Assembly (NCBI RefSeq): GCF_001026695.1
Contig: NZ_LDNB01000002.1
Span: 867,149-931,148 of the forward strand
DNA: 64,000 bases
Direction of reading: 5' to 3'
From: Neobacillus vireti
GTDB lineage: Bacteria > Bacillota > Bacilli > Bacillales > Cytobacillaceae
Of this stretch, positions 43,727-53,037 are shown one piece after another; position 1 is the stretch's first letter, and every line of letters begins with the position of its first letter. The notes under the pieces are model-generated. The model was not told the DNA's origin, did not search any database, and was given only the letters and a program-made list of their open reading frames with translations. Both the position numbers and the translations under genes were made by a program.

Positions 43727-44677
43727 ATGGAATACAGAACAAGAACAAAAAAGAAACGGAAATGGCTTAGAAACAGCCTTTTAACAGTACTAGTATTATT
43801 TATATCCGTCATAATTTATTGTGTTTATCAATATAAAAATGGCTTAGCAGAAGCGAGTAATGGCAAGCATATGGACGCACACACATCGTATGATGACTTC
43901 CAAGGCGCTGAACCCCAATTTGGCGAGATTAATATATTATTGCTTGGCAGTGATTCGCGCGGTGAGGAGCATGCACGTTCTGATACCTTAATGATTGCTC
44001 ACTATAATCAAAAAACACATAATATGAAGGTCGCTTCGATTATGAGGGATTCGTATGTCGATATTCCCGAACATGGCAAGAATAAAATCAATGCGGCATT
44101 TGCCCTTGGCGGTCCAGAATTAGTCCGGAAAACGATTAAGGAAAATTTTGATGTCGATATTAATTACTACGCCATTGTCGATTTTGAAGGGTTTTCAAAA
44201 ATCGTTGATCTCGTAGCCCCTAACGGTATTGAAGTGGATATACCATATGAAATGTCCTATGGAATTGGGATGACACTTCTTCCCGGTAAACAAATATTAC
44301 ATGGGGATAAATTAATAGGATATGTGCGCTTTCGTCATGATCGCTTAAGTGATTTCGGCCGGGTGGAAAGACAGCAAGAAGTAGTTTCAAAAATCAAAGA
44401 CCAAGCAGTCGGTGTCCATAGTTTATTAAACCTGCCAAAAATCCTTGGGATGGCAACACCGTATATTGATACAAATGTCGATACGCCAACGATACTATCA
44501 ATTGGGAAAGGGTTAATTGCTGGTGACTCCAAAAAAGTGGAAAGCATTCGAATCCCACTTGAAGATGCCTATGAGGATAAAACGGTAAACGTCGGAGCTG
44601 TACTTAAACTTGATTTTGAAAAAAATAAGCAGGCTTTACGTGATTTCTTGTCATCATCAGATGGGAGCAGCCAATGA
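43727..44677 (+). CDS. LytR-CpsA-Psr (LCP) family cell-wall ligase
   Basis: LCP enzymes transfer teichoic acid or other glycopolymers from undecaprenyl carriers to peptidoglycan. The 316-residue protein has a cytoplasmic basic N-terminus, one membrane helix (about 13-35) and an extracellular LCP domain. Its pyrophosphate-binding residues lie in LLLGSDSRGEEHARSDTLMI, ASIMRDSYVDIP, KINAAFALGG and YVRFRHDRLSDFGRVERQQ. The ATG at 43727 is preferred over GTG 43715 because of AGGTGAT spacing. It is placed between an XRE gene and a SEDS gene. Confidence 0.9.
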   Translation: MEYRTRTKKKRKWLRNSLLTVLVLFISVIIYCVYQYKNGLAEASNGKHMDAHTSYDDFQGAEPQFGEINILLLGSDSRGEEHARSDTLMIAHYNQKTHNMKVASIMRDSYVDIPEHGKNKINAAFALGGPELVRKTIKENFDVDINYYAIVDFEGFSKIVDLVAPNGIEVDIPYEMSYGIGMTLLPGKQILHGDKLIGYVRFRHDRLSDFGRVERQQEVVSKIKDQAVGVHSLLNLPKILGMATPYIDTNVDTPTILSIGKGLIAGDSKKVESIRIPLEDAYEDKTVNVGAVLKLDFEKNKQALRDFLSSSDGSSQ

Positions 44678-44754
44678 GGCATGCCCGACTTTCACTGATG
44701 TGTAAGCGGGGCATCAGTAATAGTTGATCAATTTGGTTTGAAGGTGAAAAATAA

Positions 44755-45951
44755 ATGAACTCAGAAACAACAATTTTTAAACGATTAGATGGTGCCATCA
44801 TGCTTATTTTGATGGCCTTTTTTATGATAAGCATCGTATTTATTTATAGCAGTCAGCAGACAGGGCAGTATGGAGCACAAAATTTCGCCTTGAAACAGGG
44901 AATCAATTATTTGATCGGTTTTACGCTTTTAATCATGGTTGCTAAGCTTGATATTGACCAAATTGAAAGGTTAGCGTGGCCCGCTTATATTACGTTATTT
45001 GTAACCATCATTCTATTGCGATTTTCTCCGGAAAAGATTGCTCCGATGATATATGGGGCGAAAAGATGGTTTAGCATTCCCCTGATAGGTTCAATTCAGC
45101 CATCAGAATATTTCAAAATAGCATTAATTATTCTGGTTGCCAGACTCATTTCACGGCATAATGCAACGCATTTTCTAAGAACAGTGCAAACTGATTTATT
45201 ACTTGTGGGGAAAATTCTGCTTGTAACGATTCCACCCTCCTTGTTTGTCTATCAGCAGCCAGATACAGGGATGGTCTTTCTCTATTTTATTGCAATTGCG
45301 AGCATGCTGTACTTAGCAGGTCTAAAAAGGAAGTTAGTGGCTGTTTTTGTTCTCGTGCCAACCCTTATTGCCGGGGTGCTCGTTTATTTATTTTTCTACC
45401 AGCCGGACATCATTTATAAAGATATAATTCCTTTGTTAAAGCCGCATCAGCAGGAGCGGATCATCGGATGGCTGGACCCTTCAGGGGATAGTAAAGGAGC
45501 CTATCAAAGCCAAAAATCCTTGCTAGCTGTAGGGAGCGGTGAAATTTCAGGAAAAGGATACATGCAGGGGAATGTTTACATTCCTGAGAAACATACAGAC
45601 TTTATCTTTGCAACTGTAGCAGAAGAAGGCGGTTTTCTTATTGCTGCGTTCGTTGTGCTTTTATTTATGCTTTTGCTCTATCGAATTATTAGAATCGGGC
45701 ATAAATCACAAACCTCTTTTGGTACGTATATTTGTGCGGGAATTACATTTAGTATGAGTGTGCAAATTTTCCAGAATATCGGAATGGTCGTAGGGATCAT
45801 GCCGGTTAAAGGGATAGCCCTGCCCTTTTTAACGTATGGCGGGAGCTCCTTGTTTTCTAATATGATTTTATTGGGAATGATCTTATCGATACGAAAAACG
45901 TTTGGTTTATATATGTTTGGAAAAACAAAAGAGGAATCGAAACTATCTTAA
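44755..45951 (+). CDS. SEDS-family cell-wall protein (RodA-like)
   Basis: A second SEDS glycosyltransferase of 398 residues with about ten membrane segments. It has YGAKRWFSIPLIGSIQPSEY, YQQPDTGMVFLYFI, QSQKSLLAVGSGEISGKGYM, then VYIPEKHTDFIFATVAEEGG and GIALPFLTYGGSSLFSNM. It is closer to RodA (elongation) than the M-box-controlled copy. The gene is 77 bp after the LCP gene and probably in the same transcript, suggesting a cell-envelope module. Confidence 0.88.
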   Translation: MNSETTIFKRLDGAIMLILMAFFMISIVFIYSSQQTGQYGAQNFALKQGINYLIGFTLLIMVAKLDIDQIERLAWPAYITLFVTIILLRFSPEKIAPMIYGAKRWFSIPLIGSIQPSEYFKIALIILVARLISRHNATHFLRTVQTDLLLVGKILLVTIPPSLFVYQQPDTGMVFLYFIAIASMLYLAGLKRKLVAVFVLVPTLIAGVLVYLFFYQPDIIYKDIIPLLKPHQQERIIGWLDPSGDSKGAYQSQKSLLAVGSGEISGKGYMQGNVYIPEKHTDFIFATVAEEGGFLIAAFVVLLFMLLLYRIIRIGHKSQTSFGTYICAGITFSMSVQIFQNIGMVVGIMPVKGIALPFLTYGGSSLFSNMILLGMILSIRKTFGLYMFGKTKEESKLS

Positions 45952-45992
45952 AGGAATAAAAATCTCGTTCCTGTGTTTGGTTATTTATTAGG

Positions 45993-46021
45993 TTGCATTA
46001 TCCAATAGCATCTGTTATAGT
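45993..46021 (+). promoter_or_regulatory. Sigma-A type promoter of cold shock gene
   Basis: TTGCAT (45993-45998), 17 bp, TATAGT (46016-46021). It leaves a 5' untranslated region of about 115 nt, typical of csp genes, whose leaders respond to cold. Confidence 0.65.
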
Positions 46022-46140
46022 TAAGGAGAATTATTTTTGTCTGGTCGGAAAGAACGTTAAAGTGAAACTGCTTTCTGTCTTGAAGATTTGAGCAAGGATA
46101 GTAATACATTGTGCACAGCGCACAGCAGGAGGATATACAA

Positions 46141-46341
46141 ATGGAACAAGGTAAAGTAAAATGGTTTAATGCAGAAAAAGGTTTTGGATTCATCGAACGC
46201 GAAGCTGGAGACGATGTATTCGTTCACTTCTCAGCAATCCAAGGAGAAGGTTTCAAATCTTTAGACGAAGGCCAAGCAGTAACTTTTGATGTTGAACAAG
46301 GTCAACGTGGCCCACAAGCATCTAACGTTCGCAAAGCATAA
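46141..46341 (+). CDS. Cold shock protein (CspA/B family)
   Basis: A 66-residue single cold-shock domain that binds single-stranded nucleic acid as an RNA chaperone. RNP1 (GFGFIE) and RNP2 (VFVHFS) are intact. The sequence begins [20 protein letters not shown] and resembles B. subtilis CspC/CspD more than CspB. The start at 46141 follows AGGAGGATATACAA; the open frame upstream is leader RNA. Confidence 0.96.
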   Translation: MEQGKVKWFNAEKGFGFIEREAGDDVFVHFSAIQGEGFKSLDEGQAVTFDVEQGQRGPQASNVRKA

Positions 46342-46360
46342 TCTAAACCAATCTCAATGA

Positions 46361-46390
46361 AAAAGACTCTCTCGCAGAGTCTTTTTTTTT
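46361..46390 (+). terminator. Intrinsic terminator after csp
   Basis: AAAAGACTCT pairs with AGAGTCTTTT around a CTCGC loop, followed by a long T run. Confidence 0.92.
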
Positions 46391-46505
46391 TGAAAAAAAA
46401 GACCGCGCACTATGTTTTCTGCCGGAGTTCATGAAGCTTATTGTTTTCTCCCTGAAATGGTATAATCAAACCAAATACATAGTTGAAGGAAGTGAAGTAG
46501 TAATT

Positions 46506-47315
46506 ATGGCGCACGCACATATCGAACAAACAGAGTTAACCCGCTATATTCCGCCGAAAGGGGACTACGAGACTTTTCGTGATGAGGAACATTATAAAGA
46601 CAAACTGAAGGAGTGGGGACTTTCCTCGGCCAAGGAAGCAAAAAAGGAGTTTTGGTATAAGAATCGAACCTATCAGCGTCAGGTAACCATTAAAGGCTAT
46701 GAAACGTACGGGAATGGAGGGGGATTTGCTACACTTGTGATTGAGTTTCAAGACGGGAATGTAACCTGTATCCACCCTGCATATTTAAAAGAAATGCAGC
46801 AATCCAGTTTTGGAAAAGAAAGCATGTTTACAGTTGAGAACAAAGATCCTGCAACATCATTACCGGTTGGAGAGGTAACAAAAGAAACCGATCCTGCTAA
46901 GGACACAGAATCTCCCAAAAAAGAAGCAGCATTGAAACCCGCAAAAGTAAAAGAAGCGAAACCAAAGAAAGAAAAGGTTCCAAAGCTCGAACTTCCTGCC
47001 GATAAAGTTCACTTTACAGCCACAGTCAAACAATTTGCCCTAACCTACAATCCTTTTAATGAAGAAAATGATGAAGTAGTCATTTTAGAACAAGTACAAA
47101 TTGTTCAGGAATCCCCGCTAGAGCTCGGGCTTGCCTGGTGCAGCCATAGCAAAACACTTAAGAAATTTGAACTTGCCCATGGAGATTTACTTGAATTCGA
47201 TGGAAAAGTGGTCGCCAAGAAATTGGCAAAAGGGAAAGATGTGGAGGAAGAATTCGTGGTTGATACAGCAGTGCTGTACAAAATCAACAATCCATCAAAA
47301 ATAACCAAGAAATAG
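46506..47315 (+). CDS. Uncharacterised protein with Lys/Glu/Pro-rich linker
   Basis: The 269-residue soluble protein is not recognised. It has an N-terminal domain (about 1-105, with TRYIPPKGDYETFRDEEHYK and QVTIKGYETYGNGGGFATLV), a charged Lys/Glu/Pro-rich linker (about 112-160) and a C-terminal domain (about 165-265). A TATAAT at 46461-46466 lies inside the longer open frame, so the ATG at 46506 is used. No signal peptide or membrane segment is seen. Confidence 0.8.
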   Translation: MAHAHIEQTELTRYIPPKGDYETFRDEEHYKDKLKEWGLSSAKEAKKEFWYKNRTYQRQVTIKGYETYGNGGGFATLVIEFQDGNVTCIHPAYLKEMQQSSFGKESMFTVENKDPATSLPVGEVTKETDPAKDTESPKKEAALKPAKVKEAKPKKEKVPKLELPADKVHFTATVKQFALTYNPFNEENDEVVILEQVQIVQESPLELGLAWCSHSKTLKKFELAHGDLLEFDGKVVAKKLAKGKDVEEEFVVDTAVLYKINNPSKITKK

Positions 47316-47359
47316 GGCAAGGAAGGTCCATGCTTTAAAATCCTAAGGAGTATTTTTTT

Positions 47360-48730
47360 ATGAATCAAACGTTTACCATCAAAGAAAAGACAAAACAAAT
47401 TTTTGTTTTATTAATTCCGATATTAATCACCCAGCTTGGCATGTTTTCAATGGTATTTTTCAACACGATTATGTCAGGCAAATATGATTCCTCAAATCTT
47501 GCCGGTGTGGCGATCGGCTCCTCGATTTGGAGTCCGGTTTTCATGGGAATCAGCGGGATCCTGCTTGCTGTATCACCGATTGCGGCCCAGCGTTTCGGAG
47601 AGAAGAATAACGAAGAGGTTTCCTCAATTGTCAAGCATGGAATCTACCTATCCGTCATCATTGCTGCAGTCGTAATCATCGCAGGTTTTTTCCTGTTAGT
47701 TCCTCTCTTAGATAAAATGAAGTTGCCCGACCGTGTGCATGAAACGGCTTTTAATTATTTGGTTGGCCTAAGTTATGGACTTTTGCCTTTGTTTATTTTT
47801 AACGTGTTGCGCTCGTATATTTATGCACTCGGAAAGACCAGAGTCGTAATGGTCATCCTCCTGTTAGCATTACCACTCAATTTCTTCTTGAACTATTGTC
47901 TCATCTTTGGAAATTTAGGTTTTCCGGAACTCGGCGGAGCCGGGGCGGGGTATGCGACCTCAATTACCTATTGGGCGATAATGGCCATGACTACTTTCAT
48001 CGTGAAAACACAAGTTCCATTTTCTTCGTTTCCTGTGTTTACTAATATGAAGGAATTTTCGTGGGATCAATGTAAAGAAATTTTAAAAATTGGTGTGCCG
48101 ATGGGGCTGTCAACTTTTTTTGAAACGAGTATGTTTGCCGTCGTTACAATTCTTTTAAGCAAGTTTAGTGTCACGACAATCGCGGCCTATCAATCAGCGT
48201 TAAACATCGTCTCCTTTCTCTATATGATTCCAATCAGTATCTCGATGGCGCAAACGGTTCTTGTCGGATATGAGGTCGGTGCGCGCCGTTATAAGGATGC
48301 GAAACAATACAGTTGGCTCGGGATTTACTTAGCGATTTTAAGTGCGGTTATTAGCGGAGTATTTGTCGTTATATTTCGCTACCAGGTTGCCGGATTTTAT
48401 TCCAATGAAGCAGCGGTCATCAATTTAACGGCGAACTTTTTAATTTTTGCCCTCTTTTTTCAAATTTGTGACGCGATTCAGGTAACAGCGCAGGCTGCGT
48501 TAAGAGGGTACAAGGACGTCAATCTTGCCTTCGTTATGACGTTAATCGCATACTGGTTAATTTGCCTTCCAGTCGGTTATCTCCTCGCCCATTTTACCAC
48601 CCTGGGAGCTAGAGGCTACTGGATTGGATTAACCGTCGGATTACTGGCAGCAGGCATCGCTTTATCGTTCAGACTGAACTATATTCAAAAACGGAAGTTC
48701 GTAGAAGTGAAAATAAAAGAAGTAGTTTAG
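47360..48730 (+). CDS. MATE-family multidrug/Na+ efflux transporter
   Basis: A 456-residue transporter with 12 membrane segments in two MATE repeats. Typical motifs are FFNTIMSGKYDSSNLAGVAI then GSSIW in repeat 1, and SVTTIAAYQSALNIVSFLYM then IPISISMAQTVLVGYEVGA in repeat 2. It resembles the NorM group. The substrate is unknown. AAGGAG lies 11 bp upstream of the ATG. A shared terminator follows. Confidence 0.93.
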   Translation: MNQTFTIKEKTKQIFVLLIPILITQLGMFSMVFFNTIMSGKYDSSNLAGVAIGSSIWSPVFMGISGILLAVSPIAAQRFGEKNNEEVSSIVKHGIYLSVIIAAVVIIAGFFLLVPLLDKMKLPDRVHETAFNYLVGLSYGLLPLFIFNVLRSYIYALGKTRVVMVILLLALPLNFFLNYCLIFGNLGFPELGGAGAGYATSITYWAIMAMTTFIVKTQVPFSSFPVFTNMKEFSWDQCKEILKIGVPMGLSTFFETSMFAVVTILLSKFSVTTIAAYQSALNIVSFLYMIPISISMAQTVLVGYEVGARRYKDAKQYSWLGIYLAILSAVISGVFVVIFRYQVAGFYSNEAAVINLTANFLIFALFFQICDAIQVTAQAALRGYKDVNLAFVMTLIAYWLICLPVGYLLAHFTTLGARGYWIGLTVGLLAAGIALSFRLNYIQKRKFVEVKIKEVV

Positions 48731-48759
48731 AAATGCTTATATTTACTGAAAATATAAAA

Positions 48760-48795
48760 TGACGCCATTTCGGAAGAAATGGCGTCAATCTTTTA
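48760..48795. terminator. Bidirectional terminator after MATE gene
   Basis: TGACGCCATTTC pairs perfectly with GAAATGGCGTCA around a short loop. It lies between convergent genes and overlaps the last codon of the minus-strand gene. Confidence 0.88.
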
Positions 48796-48987
48796 ATATA
48801 GTTTTTTAGAACTGAACAATTTTGAAAATAGATTTTGCTGTTTATCGGTAATCATTAGTTCTTCCATTATTAATTTCTCTCGATTAGTGGTTATCCAATT
48901 CTGTAATTCTTGTTTATCTTTGCAAAGAGTATAATATGTTTCCCCACCTTTTCCAAGTGCGTTGACAACATACCTGCAAGTGTTCCC
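48793..48987 (-). CDS. Small protein of unknown function
   Basis: The product is about 65 residues, starting MGNTCRYVVNALGKGGETYY, then TLCKDKQELQNWITTNREK. The second ATG of the open frame is used because AAAGGTGG lies about 6 bp upstream of it; the first Met is inside AT-rich leader sequence. It is charged and soluble with no recognised domain. I cannot assign a function. Confidence 0.65.
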   Translation of the reverse strand, partial: GNTCRYVVNALGKGGETYYTLCKDKQELQNWITTNREKLIMEELMITDKQQNLFSKLFSSKKLY

Positions 48988-49170
48988 CATAATTTCCACC
49001 TTTAAATAGTAATGTTTAGTATCTATATGGATTATAGCAGGCTTAAAAAATATGTCCACCACTTTTTTTCAGCAAAATCATCCAAAATTTTATCAGGTAA
49101 AATAGACACTAATATTTCAGAAGTGTCTTCAGATTAAGGAAGCGATTTCACATGGAAATGCATTTTTTTA

Positions 49171-49360
49171 TTAGGCTTTGTTAAAAGTGAATGTTGATTT
49201 CCGTTCCAGGCGCTTCGCTTTCCGCGGGGCGGGCGGTGAGCCTCCTTGGCGCTAAAGCGCCTGCGGGGTCTCACCTGTCCCGCTGCTCCCGCAGGAGTCT
49301 CGCGCCTTCCACTCCAATCAACATTGTGCTCATAATCAACAATGTGCTTTAACATAGCCT
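49171..49360. repeat. GC-rich dispersed repeat with inverted ends
   Basis: AATGTTGATTTCCGTTCCAG at the left end is the imperfect inverted complement of CTTCCACTCCAATCAACATT at the right. Outer flanks (TTAGGCTTTGTTAAA / TTTAACATAGCCT) also match. The centre is highly GC-rich (GCGGGGCGGGCGGTGAGCC) against an AT-rich background. I recognise this as a common Bacillaceae intergenic repeat. It lies upstream of pepF. The minus-strand frame in it is not a gene. Confidence 0.75.
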
Positions 49361-49428
49361 TTAATTAATAAATTTCCAATCGAATCCGGTATAATAAAAT
49401 AGCAAACCATTAATAAAAGAATTGAGGG

Positions 49429-51225
49429 ATGTATGTGGTGAACACCTATCAATCCAGAGCGGAAGTGCCTGAAAACGAAAAATGGAACATGGAGGACATT
49501 TATCCGTCGTTAGAAACATGGGAAGAGGACTATCGTCGTATCGAAGAAATGACAACCAAATTAAAACAATACGACGGCACGATTCAAGATGGAACATCCC
49601 TTTATGATTATTTAGCAGAAAAAGAAGAAGTATCGAGTAAATTCAACCTTGTGTATGTGTATGGAATGCTGCAGGCAGATGTGGACACGAGGGATATCGA
49701 AGCACAGTCACTAGTTGACAGGGCCAAGCAGCTTGCCGTCAAACTAAATGCGGCAACAGCATTCTTTATGCCCTATTTATTAAGCCTTGAAGAAAGTACC
49801 TTAAAAGAATTTATTCAACAAGAACCGCGGCTCGATTACTTCGAAAAGGATTTATTCGAAGCGTACCGTTACAAGAAACATGTCCTAAGTAAGGAAAAAG
49901 AAGAAATTCTATCCAATCTTGGAGAAGCACTCTCAGCTCCTAGCCAAACCTATAACATGCTTAATAACGCTGATATCAAATTCGGTGAGGTAACTACGGA
50001 GGATGGCGATAAAGTGGAATTAACACGCGGCATGTACTCCAAATTGATTGAAGATGACGACCGAAATAAGCGCCAGGAGGCCTATAAGGCCTATTACCAA
50101 CCATACCTTCAACTGAAAAATTCGCTTGCCTCCACCTTGGCTGCCAATATTAAAACTAACGTAACCCTGGCACGCCTAAGGAACTATCCTTCAGCATTGG
50201 AGAAGGGGTTGTTCGGGGACATGGTTCCAAAGGAAGTCTATGAAAATCTGATTGCAGCAACGAAGGCTAATATCACTGCGCTCCACCGTTATACAGCGAT
50301 TCGAAAAGAAAAACTGGCGGTAGAGGAATTGCGTCAATATGATTTAAATGCCCCGCTAGTGAACGGGGTGAAAATCGAAATTTCTTATGACGACGCCTAT
50401 GGCACCATTCTGGATGCATTAGCGCCTCTTGGGGAAGAATACGTCAACACACTGAAAACATTTAAAGACGCCCGTTATATTGATGTACGGGAGACACCAG
50501 GAAAGCGTTCCGGTGCTTATAATTTAGGGGTATATGGTGTCCACCCGTTTGTCCTGTTAAATCAACATGACGACCTAGACAGTATGTTCACGATGATTCA
50601 CGAATTCGGTCATGCAATGCATTCCTGGTACTCTAGTTCACACCAGCCTAGAATCTCAGCCGGTTACAGCATTTTTGTCGCCGAAGTGGCGTCAACCGTT
50701 AATGAAGTCTTACTGATCAATTACTTGCTTAATAAAGAAACAAATGAAGCGATTCGAAAGCATTTACTCAATCACTTTATCGATCAATTTAGAGGAACCT
50801 TCTTTACGCAGGTGATGTTTGCGGAGTTTGAAAAAATCACCCATGAACTCGCGGAATCAGGCAAGCCGCTAAACGTAGCTGTATTTAACCAAACCTATGA
50901 ATCGTTATTCAGGCAATACAATGGCGAAGATGTTGTTTTTGATGATGAAGTCAAATACGGCTGGTCAAGAATCCCGCATTTCTACCGCCCGTTTTATGTA
51001 TATAAATATGCAACCGGCTTTGCCTCCGCTATTCATATTGCCGAGAAACTGTTAGCCGGCGATCAAGCGACCTTAATAGCCTATTTAGATTTTCTAAAAA
51101 GTGGAAGTTCTGATTATCCACTTGAATTGTTAAAGAAAACAGGCGTCGATTTAACTTCGCCAGAACCGATTAACAACGCCTTAAAGCGTTTCGACCAGCT
51201 GGTAACGGAATTCTCATCCATTTAA
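49429..51225 (+). CDS. pepF: Oligoendopeptidase F
   Basis: An M3-family zinc metallopeptidase that cleaves short peptides in the cytoplasm. The 598-residue product carries the active-site HEFGH at about residues 391-395 in TMIHEFGHAMHSWYSSSHQP, a downstream Glu in VAEVASTVNEVLL, and the C-terminal IPHFYRPFYVYKYATGFASA. GAGGG precedes ATG 49429 by only 2 bp; GTG at 49435 or 49438 may be the real start. Confidence 0.95.
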   Translation: MYVVNTYQSRAEVPENEKWNMEDIYPSLETWEEDYRRIEEMTTKLKQYDGTIQDGTSLYDYLAEKEEVSSKFNLVYVYGMLQADVDTRDIEAQSLVDRAKQLAVKLNAATAFFMPYLLSLEESTLKEFIQQEPRLDYFEKDLFEAYRYKKHVLSKEKEEILSNLGEALSAPSQTYNMLNNADIKFGEVTTEDGDKVELTRGMYSKLIEDDDRNKRQEAYKAYYQPYLQLKNSLASTLAANIKTNVTLARLRNYPSALEKGLFGDMVPKEVYENLIAATKANITALHRYTAIRKEKLAVEELRQYDLNAPLVNGVKIEISYDDAYGTILDALAPLGEEYVNTLKTFKDARYIDVRETPGKRSGAYNLGVYGVHPFVLLNQHDDLDSMFTMIHEFGHAMHSWYSSSHQPRISAGYSIFVAEVASTVNEVLLINYLLNKETNEAIRKHLLNHFIDQFRGTFFTQVMFAEFEKITHELAESGKPLNVAVFNQTYESLFRQYNGEDVVFDDEVKYGWSRIPHFYRPFYVYKYATGFASAIHIAEKLLAGDQATLIAYLDFLKSGSSDYPLELLKKTGVDLTSPEPINNALKRFDQLVTEFSSI

Positions 51226-51242
51226 TAAAGACACCTAAGTGA

Positions 51243-51283
51243 CGGGTAATGTCCTTCAAATGAGCAATGAAGGACATTACCCG
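51243..51283. repeat. Perfect 16-bp inverted repeat without T run
   Basis: CGGGTAATGTCCTTCA (51243-51258) and TGAAGGACATTACCCG (51268-51283) with a 9-nt loop, 18 bp after the pepF stop. The stem is very strong, but no U tract follows on either strand, so it is not a standard intrinsic terminator. Confidence 0.8.
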
Positions 51284-51315
51284 CCAAGCTCAGTTAAAAG
51301 CCAACACGCGAATCC

Positions 51316-51600
51316 TTATCTTTTTCTCTCATCGCTGCTCTCGACGTGGTGTTCCTCTTCAAATTCCTCCGGAGCAAATCCAAACGGTCCTCTTGGCATT
51401 GGTTCGGCACGATAAATTAACACAATCGTTTCGATTCTTATCGCCAAATTCACCGGACGAAATCTGCCCCTTCTTTCCAAAACAATCACATCCGTCCCCA
51501 CATTTATCAGCCGTCCACTAAAATCCCCTCGAAGCGTAATAACCTCAACGTCCTTATTTAGTAATTCATGGGCAATTTGATGAAAATTCGTTTCAGTCAT
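51316..51600 (-). CDS. DUF2642-like small protein
   Basis: The product is about 94 residues, starting MTETNFHQIAHELLNKDVEV. The middle GDFSGRLINVGTDVIVLERR followed by GRFRPVNLAIRIETIVLIYR has the small beta-barrel pattern of DUF2642/YuzF-type proteins, many of which are sporulation-associated. The tail is acidic (APEEFEEEHHVESSDERKR). AAGGAGG lies 9 bp before the ATG. Family assignment is by pattern recall, not a search. Confidence 0.7.
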   Translation of the reverse strand: MTETNFHQIAHELLNKDVEVITLRGDFSGRLINVGTDVIVLERRGRFRPVNLAIRIETIVLIYRAEPMPRGPFGFAPEEFEEEHHVESSDERKR

Positions 51601-51875
51601 GATCATCATCCTCCTTCACCTTACATTAAATGCAGCTACGTAAAAAGTGGTATCGTTTTTTTGAAAAATTTAGGTGAATGTTCTAAAACTGTCACGAAAA
51701 AACTACTTCTCTTCTTGGTTGAATAAATTTCGAGACATGCTTTAAAAAATGATTGAAAAAGGGCTAGAAGACACTAAAAACACTCCAAAGGAACCTTTTT
51801 TAATATATTCCGAATTGTTAAACTATTGCTAACAGCATGGGTTGGCTTCAATTAAATCTGTTAGGAGGGAATTAG

Positions 51876-52838
51876 ATGGAGCGAAAAGTACGCTTGATTC
51901 CGTACCAGGTGATTGCAGAGTTTGAAGAAGTAACCGAGGTGCCAAAAGGGGTGGAATTGATTCAGGCCCCTGAATTGTGGGGGAAAACAAAAGGGAAGGG
52001 GATCACAATCGCTATTTTGGATACTGGCTGTGAAAGTTCTCATCCCGACTTGAAGGATCGAATTATTGGCGGTCGAAATTTCACCAAAGATGACCGCAGT
52101 GATCAAACAATCTACAAGGATTACAATGGTCATGGCACACATGTTGCCGGTACGATGGCTGCAACCGCTAATGATCTCGGAGTAATCGGTGTTGCACCGG
52201 AAGCAAATCTATTAATCGTTAAGGTTCTTGATAAACAGGGCTCCGGACAATATGAGTGGATTATCAATGGAATCTATTATGCGATTGAACAACAGGTGGA
52301 TATTATCTCGATGAGCCTTGGCGGTCCTGCAGATGTTCCTGAATTGCACGAGGCGATTCAAAAGGCCGTCGCAAGTGGGATTCTCGTTGTATGTGCGGCT
52401 GGTAATGAAGGGGACGGGCGGGATTCAACAAACGAGTTGTCCTATCCTGCTGCCTATAATGAGGTAATCAGTGTAGGCGCCACCGGATTAGGTCGGCAAA
52501 TCTCGGATTTTAGCAATTCAAATGAGGAAGTAGATTTAGTCGCACCAGGTGAAAATATACTATCCACCTTCCTAAATGGAAATTATGCAAAGCTAAGTGG
52601 AACGTCAATGGCAACACCGCATGTATCCGGCGCGCTTGCACTGATTAAAGCGATTACGAATCAAGCTTTTGAAAGAAAGCTAACTGAGCCAGAGCTGTAT
52701 GCACAACTGATTAGAAGGACCGTGCCACTAGGAAATTCTCCCAAGCTTGAAGGGAATGGTATCCTCTATTTAACGACTATCGATTATTTAGCCAATTTAT
52801 TAAGCGCAGAGGAAAAACGAGAAGTGCTGAATGTTTAG
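51876..52838 (+). CDS. ispA: Intracellular subtilisin-like serine protease (IspA type)
   Basis: A cytoplasmic S8 protease. The 320-residue protein has the Asp-His-Ser triad D49 (ILDTGCESSHPD), H86 (NGHGTHVAGT) and S244 (SGTSMATPHVSG), with oxyanion Asn177. It lacks a signal peptide and a large I9 propeptide. Instead it has the short N-terminal extension with LIPY (7-10) that in this family blocks the active site until processed. The length is nearly identical to B. subtilis IspA. In B. subtilis it is made in stationary phase. Confidence 0.95.
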   Translation: MERKVRLIPYQVIAEFEEVTEVPKGVELIQAPELWGKTKGKGITIAILDTGCESSHPDLKDRIIGGRNFTKDDRSDQTIYKDYNGHGTHVAGTMAATANDLGVIGVAPEANLLIVKVLDKQGSGQYEWIINGIYYAIEQQVDIISMSLGGPADVPELHEAIQKAVASGILVVCAAGNEGDGRDSTNELSYPAAYNEVISVGATGLGRQISDFSNSNEEVDLVAPGENILSTFLNGNYAKLSGTSMATPHVSGALALIKAITNQAFERKLTEPELYAQLIRRTVPLGNSPKLEGNGILYLTTIDYLANLLSAEEKREVLNV

Positions 52839-52910
52839 TTTTTAACCATTAACATTTACCAATATCTAATAATTTTTTTATTAATTTTTAATAATAAAAG
52901 TGTAAAATAG

Positions 52911-52948
52911 AGATACAGCTAAACATGCTGTGTCTTTATTCTTTTTTT
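52911..52948 (+). terminator. Probable terminator after ispA
   Basis: AGATACAG (52911-52918) pairs with CTGTGTCT (52928-52935) with one wobble, followed by a T-rich stretch. Confidence 0.6.
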
Positions 52949-53037
52949 ATTTGAAAAAAATTTTTTGAAGGGTTAGAATTTAGCGCTTATATAGAATATA
53001 ATATACTTATCTTTTTTTTCACCAGGAGGGGTACCTT

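Noticed and set aside
49134..49355. Minus-strand open frame of 73 codons
   Set aside because: It lies within the GC-rich dispersed repeat, its composition is Arg/Pro/Gly-biased, and no RBS is present.
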